Part shown: one piece after another, positions 34,806 through 43,730 of the stretch
Layout of the letters: each line of letters opens with the position of its first letter
Position numbering within the stretch: the stretch's first letter is position 1
NCBI RefSeq assembly: GCF_030408915.1
Contig: NZ_CP047654.1
Location: 1,736,001 to 1,800,000, forward strand
Reading direction: 5' to 3'
DNA: 64,000 nt
Origin: Corynebacterium guangdongense
GTDB taxonomy: Bacteria > Actinomycetota > Actinomycetes > Mycobacteriales > Mycobacteriaceae
Notes under the pieces: generated by a model
What the model was told of the DNA's origin: nothing
The model's input: only the letters and a program-made list of their open reading frames with translations
Databases searched by the model: none
Made by a program: the position numbers and the translations under genes

Positions 34806-35079
34806 GTGGTCTGTCGGGGAGTGCCCGGCAGTTCCAGGTCTGCGATGCGCTGCGCCGCTACCCCTCTGCAGCCATGCGTGGTGGCGGAGTCCTGCGGGGT
34901 GGGTAATCCCGAATTGCCCCACAACTTATTCGACGGAAAGATCGATCGCCCCTGCCAGCCACCACAGGCACACCCCAGGAGAGCTGAATCCGACTCTTGC
35001 CGGCGGCATTCGAGGCGTCATGTGTGACGGCCTAGGTTGGCGTCGGCATGCTCCCCTGATCCACGTTACTGTGCAACCG
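34806..35079. other. Intergenic, no gene seen
   Basis: The space between the glgP terminator and the small membrane protein. No reading frame with a signal or known motif was found. The second half (34910-35000) is of lower GC content. Confidence 0.4.
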
Positions 35080-35271
35080 ATGGGCTTCTTCTCGCGTTTT
35101 CTCCAGGGGTTTGTCTCGACGCTCGTGGTTCTCGCCTTGGTGGGCGTGGTTTTACTCCTGCTGGGAGTAGTTTCTCGGCCAGACATCCCGTGGGCGGTTT
35201 TCCTCGGAACAACGATCTCACTCCTGGCCGGAGCCGCCCGCGCAACGATCACCCGACGCTGGAACACCTAG
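35080..35271 (+). CDS. Small membrane protein, unknown function
   Basis: 63 residues, MGFFSRFLQGF then two hydrophobic segments (STLVVLALVGVVLLLLGVV and WAVFLGTTISLLAGAA) and a basic end (RATITRRWNT): a two-helix hairpin membrane protein. Ribosome site is weak; a GTG at 35071 is an alternative start. The stop overlaps the convergent nadC stop by four bases. Not recognised as a known family. Confidence 0.55.
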   Translation: MGFFSRFLQGFVSTLVVLALVGVVLLLLGVVSRPDIPWAVFLGTTISLLAGAARATITRRWNT

Positions 35272-36149
35272 ACCAGGTCGAAACCTAGGTCGAGTACCGT
35301 CGTCGAGTGCGTCAGCGCTCCCACAGCGATGAAGTCGACGCCCGTGGCGCCGTAGGCGGCGGCGTTGGCCAGGACGATGCCGCCGCTGGCCTCGGTGCGC
35401 ACTCCCGCCGGGCGGGCGATCTTCACTGCCTCGGCGGCGGTGGCCGGGTCCATGTTGTCGAGCAGGACCAGCTCCGCGCCGACGCTCACCGCCTCCTTGA
35501 CCTGCTCCAGGGTGTCGCACTCGACCTCGACCGGCAGGTCCGGGAAGGTCTCCCGGATGGCGGTGAAGGCCGCGGTCAGCGAACCGGTGGCTGCGATGTG
35601 GTTGTCCTTGATCAGGGCGGCGTCGCCCAGCCCCATGCGGTGGTTCTGCCCGCCGCCGCAGCGCACGGCGTATTTCTGCAGCACCCGCAGGCCCGGCACG
35701 GTCTTGCGGGTGTCCCGCACGACGGCATCCGTGCCCTGAAGCGCGACCATCCAGTCATGCGTCGCGGTGGCGACCCCGGACAGCTGGGAGACGTAGTTGA
35801 GCGCGGTGCGCTCGGCGGTGAGCAAAGTACGCACCGGACCCGTCACCCGCAGCACCACGTCACCCGGCTTGACGACGCTGCCATCACCCAGCAGGACCTC
35901 CGTCTCCAGCTCCACCCCGTCGCGTTCACCCATGATCTCCAGCGCAAGGGCCGCGACGGGTACGCCGGCGAGGCATCCGAGCTGACGGGAAACGATCTCG
36001 GCGGTGCCGGTGGCCTCGCCGCCGATGGTCGCGATGGTCGTCGCGTCCGGGCCCCAGGCGAGATCCTCGTCAAGGGTGGCGGCGACGTGGCGGTACACGT
36101 CCTCATAGTCCAGGCCGGCCTCGCGCAGGGCGGCGGTGCTGTCAGTCAT
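35268..36149 (-). CDS. nadC: Nicotinate-nucleotide pyrophosphorylase (carboxylating)
   Basis: Quinolinate phosphoribosyltransferase, the third de novo NAD step, 293 residues. Signatures: TRKTVPGLRVLQKYAVRCGG, GLGDAALIKDNHIAA and LLDNMDP, with TEASGGI near the end. The start ATG at 36149 is one base after the nadB stop. The last gene of nadA-nadB-nadC. Confidence 0.96.
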   Translation of the reverse strand: MTDSTAALREAGLDYEDVYRHVAATLDEDLAWGPDATTIATIGGEATGTAEIVSRQLGCLAGVPVAALALEIMGERDGVELETEVLLGDGSVVKPGDVVLRVTGPVRTLLTAERTALNYVSQLSGVATATHDWMVALQGTDAVVRDTRKTVPGLRVLQKYAVRCGGGQNHRMGLGDAALIKDNHIAATGSLTAAFTAIRETFPDLPVEVECDTLEQVKEAVSVGAELVLLDNMDPATAAEAVKIARPAGVRTEASGGIVLANAAAYGATGVDFIAVGALTHSTTVLDLGFDLV

Positions 36150-36150
36150 G

Positions 36151-37674
36151 TCAGACTCCAATGTGGTTGTAGATGGGCAGGTCCGGGCGGGCGTCGTCGG
36201 TGCGGCGGTGACAGCCCAAGGAGTTGTCGCGGGCGCGGGCGGCCAGGGCGATCGCCCGTCCGGCGACGGCCATGTTGGTCGCGTCCAGCGAGTCCCCGGT
36301 GAACTCCGTGGCGGCAGGCAGCGCGTCCAGGGCGGCGACGGCCTCGGCGAGGCCGGCGGCGGTGCGGACCACCCCGACGTGCCTGTCCATCGTCGCACGA
36401 ATGATCGCCCCTCCGCCGACCAGACTGGCCGGAGTGCGCGCGAGCGCCTCGCCCCGGACGGTCCGCTGCCCGGCCAGTCGCAGACCGCAGCGGTGGCCCG
36501 CAACCAGGGCCTCGGTCAGCGAGTTCGACGCCAGCCGATTGGCGCCCTGGACCCCGGTGCCGGCCACTTCCCCGACGGCGCTCAGGCCGGGTACCGAGGT
36601 GCGCCCGTCGAGGTCGGCGGCCACGCCGCCGCAGTGGTAATGCGCGCCGGGGCGCACCGGGATGGGCTCAAGGGCGGCGTCGATGCCGCGTTCGAGGAGC
36701 ATGGCGTTGATGGTCGGGAAGCGTTCCCCGAAACCGGCCACCCCGCGGGCGTCGAGGTAGGCGTGCTCGGCGCCGGTGCGGCGCAGGTGGGCGGAGATTT
36801 CGGCGGCCACGACGTCGCGGGGCGCCAGATCGGCCAGCGGGTGCCGGCCGGCCAGGAGACGTGCCCCGTCATCGCCGATGAGCACGGCCCCCTCCCCGCG
36901 CACCGCCTCGGAGACGAGGACGTCCTTGCCGCCGGTACGGGGCACGGCCAGCACCGTCGGGTGAAACTGGACGAACTCCACGTCCCGGACCTCGGCGCCG
37001 GCACGCAGGGCCATGGCCAGTCCGTCGGCGGTGGCGACCGGGGGGTTGGAGGTCAGCGACCACATCGCCCCGATGCCCCCTGCGGCGAGGACCACCTCGT
37101 CGGCGAGGATGACACCGATGCGGCCCTGACGCAGGACCCGGGCACCGCAGACGGCTCCATCGGCGTCGGTGAGCAGGTCGACCGCCCGGGTCCCGCTGTG
37201 CACCTCGACGCCGGCGCGGGCCGCGGCGCCCAGCAGCGCCTGCTGCACGGTGTGGCCGGAGTGGTCGGCGGCGTGCACGATGCGGCGGTGGGAATGCCCG
37301 CCCTCCAGGTGGAGATCCCCGTCGAAGTCGGCCCCGTAGGCCACCAGACGCGCGATCGCCGCCGGGGACTCCTCGACCAGCGTCCAAATCCGGTGTGGGT
37401 CGCCGTGGCCGCCGCCGGCCGTCAGGGTGTCGGCGGCGTGCGACTCCAGGCAGTCCCGGGGATCGGTCACCGCGGCCAGGCCACCCTGGGCCCAGTCCGT
37501 CGCGCCGTCGGAGGGATCGGTGCGGGACAGGACGGTGACCTGACGGGCGGGGGCTGCGTCGGCAAGCGCCAGTGCGGTGGACAGACCCGCGGCGCCGGAG
37601 CCGACGATGAGCACCCCGGTGCGCTCGGTGAAGCGCGCCGGGGGCGTGACCAGTTCGGTACGCGTCCTACTCAC
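36151..37674 (-). CDS. nadB: L-aspartate oxidase
   Basis: A flavoprotein oxidising aspartate to iminoaspartate, 507 residues. The FAD-binding loop is [37 protein letters not shown] and [10 protein letters not shown] are family motifs. [14 protein letters not shown] near the C-terminus is typical of NadB. It overlaps nadA by eight bases. Some relatives including C. glutamicum have an ndnR-nadA-nadC-nadS operon without nadB, so this operon version differs. Confidence 0.96.
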   Translation of the reverse strand: MSRTRTELVTPPARFTERTGVLIVGSGAAGLSTALALADAAPARQVTVLSRTDPSDGATDWAQGGLAAVTDPRDCLESHAADTLTAGGGHGDPHRIWTLVEESPAAIARLVAYGADFDGDLHLEGGHSHRRIVHAADHSGHTVQQALLGAAARAGVEVHSGTRAVDLLTDADGAVCGARVLRQGRIGVILADEVVLAAGGIGAMWSLTSNPPVATADGLAMALRAGAEVRDVEFVQFHPTVLAVPRTGGKDVLVSEAVRGEGAVLIGDDGARLLAGRHPLADLAPRDVVAAEISAHLRRTGAEHAYLDARGVAGFGERFPTINAMLLERGIDAALEPIPVRPGAHYHCGGVAADLDGRTSVPGLSAVGEVAGTGVQGANRLASNSLTEALVAGHRCGLRLAGQRTVRGEALARTPASLVGGGAIIRATMDRHVGVVRTAAGLAEAVAALDALPAATEFTGDSLDATNMAVAGRAIALAARARDNSLGCHRRTDDARPDLPIYNHIGV

Positions 37675-38656
37675 CGCCGCCGGGGTTGCCGATGGCGACC
37701 ATGCGCTCGACGGCGCCGCGGGCGGCCGCGGCGATCTTCTCGTCGACGAAGATCTCGTCGGTCTGGTTCCGGAGGCAGGCCAGCAGCTTCTCGGCGGTGA
37801 TCATCTGCATGTACGGGCAGGCGGCCTTCGGGTTGACCGGCATGAACTCGGTGGCCGGGTTCGCTTTGCGCAGCTGGTGCAGCATGCCGATCTCGGTGGC
37901 GACCAGCACCTTCTCGCTCGTGGACTTCCTGGCGGCCTCGAGCATCCCGCCGGTGGAGAGGATGTGGGTGTTCTCCTGCGGCAGCTCGCCGGACTCGGCC
38001 ATCCACAGCGCGCTGGTGGTGCAGCCGCATTCGGGGTGGACATAGAGCTCGGCGCCCGGGTTGGCCGTGACGGTGTCGACGAGGTTGGTCGGCGAAATAT
38101 CCGCGTGGACGTGACACTCGCCCGCCCAGACGTGGATGTTCTCGCGGCCGGTGCGCCGGCGCACGTGCGCACCGAGGAATTGATCCGGCAGGAAGAGGAT
38201 TTCCTGGTCCGGGTCGATGGAGTTGACGACGTCCACCGCGTTCGAGGAGGTGCAGCACACGTCCGTCAGGGCCTTGACCTCGGCGGTGGTGTTGACGTAG
38301 CTGACGACGACGGCGTCGGGGTGCTCCGCCTTCCACGCGCGCAGCTGGTCGGCGTCGATGGTGTCGGCCAGGGAGCAGCCCGCGTTCGCGTCCGGAATGA
38401 AGACCCGCCTGTCCGGGGAGAGAATCTTCGCGGTCTCGGCCATGAAGTGCACGCCGCAGAAGATGACTTCATCGGCGTCGGTCTCCGCGGCGATGCGCGA
38501 CAACCCCAGGGAGTCCCCTACGTAATCGGCGATGTCCTGGATTTCCGGAAGCTGATAATTGTGCGCCAGGATGACGGCGTTGCGCTCGCGCGCAAGTTCG
38601 CGGACCTGCTGTGCCCAATCGGCGTCGAGGCCGGTGGGGACGGTTCGAGTGGTCAT
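37667..38656 (-). CDS. nadA: Quinolinate synthase A
   Basis: A [4Fe-4S] enzyme joining iminoaspartate and dihydroxyacetone phosphate to quinolinate, 329 residues. Candidate cluster cysteines are in [21 protein letters not shown] and KAACPYMQM. The start is [16 protein letters not shown]. The first gene of the NAD operon, transcribed divergently from the Nudix regulator gene across a palindrome. Confidence 0.96.
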   Translation of the reverse strand: MTTRTVPTGLDADWAQQVRELARERNAVILAHNYQLPEIQDIADYVGDSLGLSRIAAETDADEVIFCGVHFMAETAKILSPDRRVFIPDANAGCSLADTIDADQLRAWKAEHPDAVVVSYVNTTAEVKALTDVCCTSSNAVDVVNSIDPDQEILFLPDQFLGAHVRRRTGRENIHVWAGECHVHADISPTNLVDTVTANPGAELYVHPECGCTTSALWMAESGELPQENTHILSTGGMLEAARKSTSEKVLVATEIGMLHQLRKANPATEFMPVNPKAACPYMQMITAEKLLACLRNQTDEIFVDEKIAAAARGAVERMVAIGNPGGGE

Positions 38657-38685
38657 GGCAGTTGCTCCTAGGTACGGCCGGCAGG

Positions 38686-38710
38686 AGTTTTCGACTATGA
38701 GTCGTAAACT
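38686..38710. promoter_or_regulatory. Palindromic operator between nadA and the NrtR-type regulator
   Basis: An 11-base arm AGTTTTCGACT, a 3-base centre ATG, and AGTCGTAAACT, with one mismatch between arms. It lies 30 bases from nadA and 16 from the regulator start, where an NrtR/NdnR dimer would repress both. No other inverted repeat of this quality occurs in the region. Confidence 0.75.
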
Positions 38711-38725
38711 TCGGCTCAGGCTAGC

Positions 38726-39442
38726 ATGTCAGTCATGTCTCAAAAAACCGGCCCCCTGCGAGACTCCCACGGCACCGCCAAGTACCGCCACGAGATCATC
38801 GCCGTCGTACTCCGGGTCGACCCCTCCGACGGGCTGTCCGTCCTGGTCACCCGCCGCACCCGGGCCCCTTTCCGGGGCAGGTGGGGGCTGCCCTCCGGCG
38901 CACTGGAGACCGAAGAGCTGCTCGACGATTCCCTGCGCCGTCACCTCGCCGACCGCACCGGGCTGCGCCACCTCAACCACCTGGAGCAGCTCGAGACCAG
39001 GGGCGCCCCCGACCGCGATCCCGCCGACCGCACCATCGCCACCGCCTACCTCGGCCTGGTCGCCGGCCTGCCCGAGCTCGACCCCGGCGCCGTCTGGCTT
39101 CCGGTGGCCGACGTCACCGGCGAGGCCATGGCCTTCGACCATGCGGAGCTGGTCTCCGTCGCAGCGGAGCGCCTGCGCGCGAAGCTGTCCTACACCAACA
39201 TCGGCTTCGCTCTCGTCGACGAGGAATTCACCATCTCTCAGCTGCGCGACACCTACGCCACCGTCCTCGGTTACCGGGTCAACGCCACCAACCTGCGCCG
39301 CATCCTGGAACGTCGCCGCCAGCTGGAGCCCACCGGCACGACCGCCCCCTCCGGCACCGGCGGGGGCCGGCCCGCGGCCCTCTTCCGCTTCTCGACGCGC
39401 GCCCTGCAGGTCACCGATCCCTCAGCGGTGCTGCGCCCCTGA
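38726..39442 (+). CDS. ndnR: NrtR/NdnR-type transcriptional regulator (Nudix-winged helix)
   Basis: A 238-residue protein. The N-terminal ~150 residues are a Nudix fold ([20 protein letters not shown]), but the catalytic REUxEExGU core reads [10 protein letters not shown], so hydrolysis is lost. This is normal for the regulator family, which senses ADP-ribose or related nucleotides. The C-terminal ~80 residues ([20 protein letters not shown]) are a winged helix. Divergent position to nadA supports the role as repressor of NAD biosynthesis. The ATG at 38735 is an alternative start. Confidence 0.88.
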   Translation: MSVMSQKTGPLRDSHGTAKYRHEIIAVVLRVDPSDGLSVLVTRRTRAPFRGRWGLPSGALETEELLDDSLRRHLADRTGLRHLNHLEQLETRGAPDRDPADRTIATAYLGLVAGLPELDPGAVWLPVADVTGEAMAFDHAELVSVAAERLRAKLSYTNIGFALVDEEFTISQLRDTYATVLGYRVNATNLRRILERRRQLEPTGTTAPSGTGGGRPAALFRFSTRALQVTDPSAVLRP

Positions 39443-39456
39443 CCCCGGCAGGCGAA

Positions 39457-39499
39457 ACGCCCCTTCCTTCCCCGACCAGATCGGGGAAGGAAGGGGCGT
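39457..39499. terminator. Strong bidirectional terminator between ndnR and pyk
   Basis: A perfect 19-base stem with a 5-base loop (39457-39475 with 39481-39499). It lies between two convergent genes (ndnR stop 39442, pyk stop 39518) and can serve both. Confidence 0.93.
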
Positions 39500-39517
39500 C
39501 AGGCTGCGGGAGCGATC

Positions 39518-40957
39518 CTACTCCTCGCCTTCCGGCATGGGGGCGCGCAGCGGCTCACCCAGGCGGTGAACATGGATCATGTTGGTGTTGCCGGAGATTC
39601 CTGGCGGGGTGCCGGCGACGACGACGACCATGTCGCCCTCGTTGTAGTCGTCCTGGGCCAGGAGCTGGCGGTCGACCTCCTGCATCATGTCGTCGGTCGA
39701 GTGGACCTTGTTGCACAGGAAGGTCTCGGTGCCCCAGGTCAGGGCCAGCTGGGAGCGCACGGCCGGGTTCGGGGTGAACACCAGCAGCGGCAGCTTGGAG
39801 TGCAGACGGGACACGCGCTTGGCGGTGTCGCCGGAGGTGGTGAATGAGACCAGCGCGCGGGCATTGAGACGCTCCGCGATGTCACGCGCGGAGTAGGCGA
39901 TGACGCCGCGGCGGGTGCGCGGGATGTGGTTGAGCTCCGGGACGGTGCCGCCGGTCTCGGCGACCTTGACGATGCGCGACATGGTGCGGACGGTCTCGTG
40001 GGGGTACTTGCCCACGGAGACCTCGCCGGACAGCATGACCGCGTCGGCGCCATCGAGCACGGCGTTGGCGACGTCGGAGGTCTCCGCCCGGGTCGGGGTG
40101 GAGTTCTCGATCATCGAGTCGAGCATCTGGGTGGCGACGATGGCCGGCTTCGCGTTCTCGCGGGCGATCTGGATGGCGCGCTTCTGCACCAGCGGGACCT
40201 GCTCCAGCGGGATCTCGACGCCGAGGTCACCACGGGCGACCATGATGCCGTCAAAGGCGAGGATGACCGACTCGAGGGCGTCGACGGCCTCCGGCTTCTC
40301 GATCTTGGCGATGACCGGCACGCGACGGCCAACCTCGTCCATGATCTCGTGCACCAGGTCAATGTCGGAGGGGGAACGCACGAAGGACAGCGCAACGATG
40401 TCGACGCCGAGCTTCAGCGCGTACCGCAGATCCTCCTTGTCCTTGTCGGACAGGGCCGGGGCGGAAATGTTCATTCCCGGCAGGGAGACGCCCTTGTTGT
40501 TCGAGACTGGGCCACCCTCGGTGACCTCACACACGACGTCGTTGCCGTCGACCTCGATGCACTTGAGGCCGACCTTGCCGTCGTCGACGAGGAGACGGTC
40601 GCCGGGCTTCGCGTCCTCCGCGAGGCCCTTGTAAGTGGTCGACACGCGGTCGTGGGTGCCCTCGACGTCCTCAGTGGTGATGCGGACGATCTCACCGGTG
40701 GCCCAGTAGGCCGAGCCCTCCGTGAATCGACCGAGGCGAATCTTCGGGCCCTGCAGGTCAGCGAGAATGCCGACGGCCTGGCCGGTCTCGTCGGTGGCTT
40801 CACGGACCCACTTATAGTTCTGCTCGTGATCGGCGTGGTCGCCATGCGAGAAATTCATGCGGGCGACGTTCATGCCCGCCTCAACGAGCTCGCGGATGCC
40901 TTCCTGGCTGGCGACAGCGGGGCCGAGCGTACAAACGATCTTCGTTCTTCTGTTCAC
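39518..40957 (-). CDS. pyk: Pyruvate kinase
   Basis: A glycolytic enzyme making ATP and pyruvate from phosphoenolpyruvate, 479 residues. Signatures: KIVCTLGPAV at the N-terminus, ADLQGPKIRLG, the active-site lysine stretch PVIAKIEKPEAVDAL and ARGDLGVEIPLEQV. The start is the GTG at 40957 with AAGGTGG five bases upstream (NRRTKIVCTLG follows). GATAAT (minus strand, plus 40983-40988) looks like its -10 box. Downstream of lgt as in mycobacteria. Confidence 0.96.
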   Translation of the reverse strand: MNRRTKIVCTLGPAVASQEGIRELVEAGMNVARMNFSHGDHADHEQNYKWVREATDETGQAVGILADLQGPKIRLGRFTEGSAYWATGEIVRITTEDVEGTHDRVSTTYKGLAEDAKPGDRLLVDDGKVGLKCIEVDGNDVVCEVTEGGPVSNNKGVSLPGMNISAPALSDKDKEDLRYALKLGVDIVALSFVRSPSDIDLVHEIMDEVGRRVPVIAKIEKPEAVDALESVILAFDGIMVARGDLGVEIPLEQVPLVQKRAIQIARENAKPAIVATQMLDSMIENSTPTRAETSDVANAVLDGADAVMLSGEVSVGKYPHETVRTMSRIVKVAETGGTVPELNHIPRTRRGVIAYSARDIAERLNARALVSFTTSGDTAKRVSRLHSKLPLLVFTPNPAVRSQLALTWGTETFLCNKVHSTDDMMQEVDRQLLAQDDYNEGDMVVVVAGTPPGISGNTNMIHVHRLGEPLRAPMPEGEE

Positions 40958-40998
40958 GTGGACCACCTTACTACGTAAAGGTATTATCTTGCTTGTTT

Positions 40999-41018
40999 AT
41001 TGGGGAGCTGGCCCCAAT
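40999..41018. promoter_or_regulatory. Palindrome in the pyk promoter / after lgt
   Basis: ATTGGGG, six bases, CCCCAAT: a perfect 7-base inverted repeat about 10-30 bases upstream of the likely pyk -10 box and 35 bases past the lgt stop. It could be an operator over the pyk -35 region or a weak lgt terminator. I cannot decide. Confidence 0.45.
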
Positions 41019-41053
41019 CTACGCGGTTTCGGCGTCGTTCGCCGTCCATGTTT

Positions 41054-42049
41054 TTAGCCCTCACCCTTCCGGTCGGGTCCTTTCCGGACTCCGGAACTTC
41101 CGCTTGTTTCCGCTCCGCGGGGCAACTCCCCTTCTTCACCGGTCGCCCGGGCGTTGTCCCACTTCTCGCGGGGCAGCACCTCCCCGGACTCGTCGCGCGG
41201 CCGCGGATCCACCTCTTCTGGCGTCTCGCGCCCCTTCCGAAGGCTGAAAAAGACGATGACGGAGACGATGAAGACGATGACGGAGACCCAGGTGTTGACG
41301 CGCTGGCCAAGGATCATCGTCGCATCATCCGCCCGCATCAACTCGACCCAGAAACGGCCCAGGGTGTAACCCGCGACATACAGCACGAACACCCGGCCGT
41401 GACCGAGGCGGAACCGGCGCTCCGCCCACAGCAGGAAGACGAAGACGAGGAGGTTCCAGATCAGCTCGTAGAGAAAAGTCGGGTGCACCGTCGCGATGAC
41501 CTCACCCGTGGAGGTGCCATTGAGCGGCGAAAACTGGCCGTTCTCATCCACGCGGTAATAGATTTCCAGCGCCCACGGGACGTCGGTCTCTCTGCCGTAG
41601 ATCTCCTGGTTGAACCAGTTACCCAGACGGCCGATCGCCTGCGCCAGAATCACGCCCGGCGCAACGGCGTCCGCGAACGGGCCGAGCGGAACACCCTTCC
41701 ACCGGAACAGGCCCCACACGGCCAGCGCCCCCAAAGCGATGGCACCCCAGATGCCCAGACCACCAGCGGTGATGTTGAACGCCGCCCAGGGATTGCACCC
41801 CTCACAGAAGTACTTGTCCGCGTCCGTGATGACGTGGTACAGGCGCCCGCCGATGATTCCGGCCGGGATGGCGACGATGGCCGCGTCCCAGACCATGTCG
41901 GGGTCTCCCCCACGGGACGTGTAACGGCGCATGGTCAGCCAGATCGCCACCAGCATGCCGGCGATGATGCACAGGGCATAAGCGCGAAGCGGGATGGGGC
42001 CAAGGTGCCACACGCCCTGCGGTGGGGACGGGATATTCGCCAGAATCAT
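41054..42049 (-). CDS. lgt: Prolipoprotein diacylglyceryl transferase
   Basis: A membrane enzyme transferring diacylglycerol to lipobox cysteines, about 331 residues, seven helices. The signature [17 protein letters not shown] contains the catalytic region, and [12 protein letters not shown] is conserved. The ATG at 42049 has GGGGTGA five bases upstream; GTG 42058 is possible. A charged cytoplasmic tail of about 60 residues follows the last helix. It would modify the several lipoproteins encoded in this window. Confidence 0.95.
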   Translation of the reverse strand: MILANIPSPPQGVWHLGPIPLRAYALCIIAGMLVAIWLTMRRYTSRGGDPDMVWDAAIVAIPAGIIGGRLYHVITDADKYFCEGCNPWAAFNITAGGLGIWGAIALGALAVWGLFRWKGVPLGPFADAVAPGVILAQAIGRLGNWFNQEIYGRETDVPWALEIYYRVDENGQFSPLNGTSTGEVIATVHPTFLYELIWNLLVFVFLLWAERRFRLGHGRVFVLYVAGYTLGRFWVELMRADDATMILGQRVNTWVSVIVFIVSVIVFFSLRKGRETPEEVDPRPRDESGEVLPREKWDNARATGEEGELPRGAETSGSSGVRKGPDRKGEG

Positions 42050-42084
42050 CGTATTCACCCCATCAGTGTGCCAAAGCCCCGTGG

Positions 42085-42879
42085 TTATCGCGAGGGACAG
42101 GCCGGGTGCTGGCCGGTGGCCACCAACCGCTGCGCCGCCTGTCTCGGATTCTCCGCGGAGAGGATCGACTCACCGATCAACACCGCATCCGCGCCGTGCC
42201 CCGCGTAACCGAGCAGATCCTTCGGCACCCGGACACCGCCGACCGCGATCCGGATGATTTCGGCAGGCAAGCCCGGGACGATGGCCGCGAAGTTCTCCCG
42301 GTTCAGCTCATCGGACGTGATCGACCACGCGTTGACCCCGACGACTCTCACCCCGGCCCTCAGCGCCCGATCGGCCTCCTCCGGAGTACGAACCTCGGCC
42401 ACCGCCGTCATTCCCAGCGACTCGGTCCTATCCACCAGCGCCTCGAAACGCGCCTGTTCCAACAGCTCCACCTGCAGAGGTACGACGTCGGAGCCGTAGA
42501 CGCGGGCCTCATGGACCTGATACGGGTCCACGATGATGTCGCGCATCATCATGGGAACCTCCACCGCCTCCCGGGCCTGGCACATGTCCTCGAGCGACCC
42601 CAGGAACCTGCGGTGCTCAGTCTGACACGCGATGAGGTGCGCCCCGACCTCCTGAAACCCCGCCGCCGCATCCGCAATCGAGTCGATCGCGAATTCGGTG
42701 CCCGAATGCGGCAGGCGCCGCTTGATTTCCACGATCACGGAACACCCGGGCCGCATCAGCGCCTCGATGGCGTTGCGGGTGGGAGCGGTGTCTCGGGACA
42801 TCGCCTTGATCTCCCGGAACGGGATGCGAGCTTCACGCGCGGCAACATCCTCGAGGATGCCTGCGACAATCTCGTTCAC
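42085..42879 (-). CDS. trpC: Indole-3-glycerol phosphate synthase
   Basis: A TIM-barrel enzyme of tryptophan synthesis, about 264 residues. Visible motifs are [13 protein letters not shown] (catalytic Lys), [37 protein letters not shown] and [10 protein letters not shown]. Unusually KRRLPHSG stands where KRxSPS/KRASPS is normal, so a paralogous or changed function is possible. The GTG at 42879 with GGTAAGG eight bases upstream gives the expected N-terminus; the longer frame to 42954 is not supported. Stand-alone in the trpC-lgt-pyk block; no trpA/B neighbours. Confidence 0.85.
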   Translation of the reverse strand: MNEIVAGILEDVAAREARIPFREIKAMSRDTAPTRNAIEALMRPGCSVIVEIKRRLPHSGTEFAIDSIADAAAGFQEVGAHLIACQTEHRRFLGSLEDMCQAREAVEVPMMMRDIIVDPYQVHEARVYGSDVVPLQVELLEQARFEALVDRTESLGMTAVAEVRTPEEADRALRAGVRVVGVNAWSITSDELNRENFAAIVPGLPAEIIRIAVGGVRVPKDLLGYAGHGADAVLIGESILSAENPRQAAQRLVATGQHPACPSR

Positions 42880-43113
42880 TGCCAGTGCCTTACCCACGTC
42901 ACCCCTCCCGTCGGTGCGTTGAGATGTAAGCCATACGTTAGTACCGGCCGTCACACCCGAAGAAATCCTTCGAGGTCACCGGTACCCCCTCACTTCGGGC
43001 CGAGCCTCTGCTCACTTCAGTGGGCAAAACCCTCCTACGGCAAGCGGGACGGCCGGGGCTGTGCGAGAGTGAGGGACGTCTCGTTAATAGATGTTCTCGG
43101 GGGTGAACAAGAA
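42880..43113. promoter_or_regulatory. Divergent region between trpC and the DUF3558-type gene
   Basis: About 230 bases. TAATAG (43085-43090) may be a -10 box for the plus-strand pair. The sequence around 43089-43100 is less GC-rich. No RNA leader or T-box-like structure was recognised. Confidence 0.3.
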
Positions 43114-43725
43114 ATGAGACCTCTCCACACGGTGCTCGGCTCGATTCTGCTAGCAGCGACTACTACGGCCTGCGCTCCGACGGTCGCGGAACAGGCAGTT
43201 CCCACAGCGGCGCCAAACACGACCGCACCCGCCGAGGTGCCGCCAGGGTTCTACTTCGACGGGGAATTCGTGACCCTCGGGGACTTCGACCCGGAAGGTC
43301 CCGTCGACCTGATCAACATGTGCGATCACCTTCCTGACGAAGTACTGCACAAGGCGGGGATGAAGCGGGTCGAGGGGCTTGAAACCTCTCACGGACCATA
43401 CGGCATCACCTGCGTCCTTCAGCCTTCGGACGAAACCTTTGAATACGGGGAGTTTGAAATTATGACCGATGCTGTCCCAGTAAGTCGCTTTCTGCAATCT
43501 GGCTACATATTAGACTCCGTGCCAGAATCCACCACACCTGGCGCGTTTACCCATGTGTTTAGTTCGGATGGGTTTGGAAGCGAATGCTGGGCGTCAGTAT
43601 CTACTGATGCGGGACGAGTCGGGGTAGGATTCTCCTCCTTTTCTCCCATCAGTACCCAAGCAGAGTTCTGCGAAATTGCTCTTCGAGGCCTAGACAGCCT
43701 CTACACACAACTCCGGGGGGTTTGA
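43114..43725 (+). CDS. DUF3558-type lipoprotein
   Basis: A secreted lipoprotein of 203 residues: signal peptide with lipobox TTAC (MRPLHTVLGSILLAATTTAC). The mature part has two-cysteine architecture (INMCDHLPDEVL, ITCVLQP, SECWASV, EFCEIA) resembling DUF3558 proteins of actinobacteria, often found next to WXG100/PPE-like secreted proteins. From about 43430 the base composition becomes poorer in GC than the flanks. The stop is six bases before the start of the next gene, so they form one unit. Confidence 0.75.
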   Translation: MRPLHTVLGSILLAATTTACAPTVAEQAVPTAAPNTTAPAEVPPGFYFDGEFVTLGDFDPEGPVDLINMCDHLPDEVLHKAGMKRVEGLETSHGPYGITCVLQPSDETFEYGEFEIMTDAVPVSRFLQSGYILDSVPESTTPGAFTHVFSSDGFGSECWASVSTDAGRVGVGFSSFSPISTQAEFCEIALRGLDSLYTQLRGV

Positions 43726-43730
43726 AAACC

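Noticed and set aside
42880..42954. Longer trpC start at the upstream codon
   Set aside because: The extra N-terminal residues do not look like TrpC and the downstream GTG has a suitable ribosome site.
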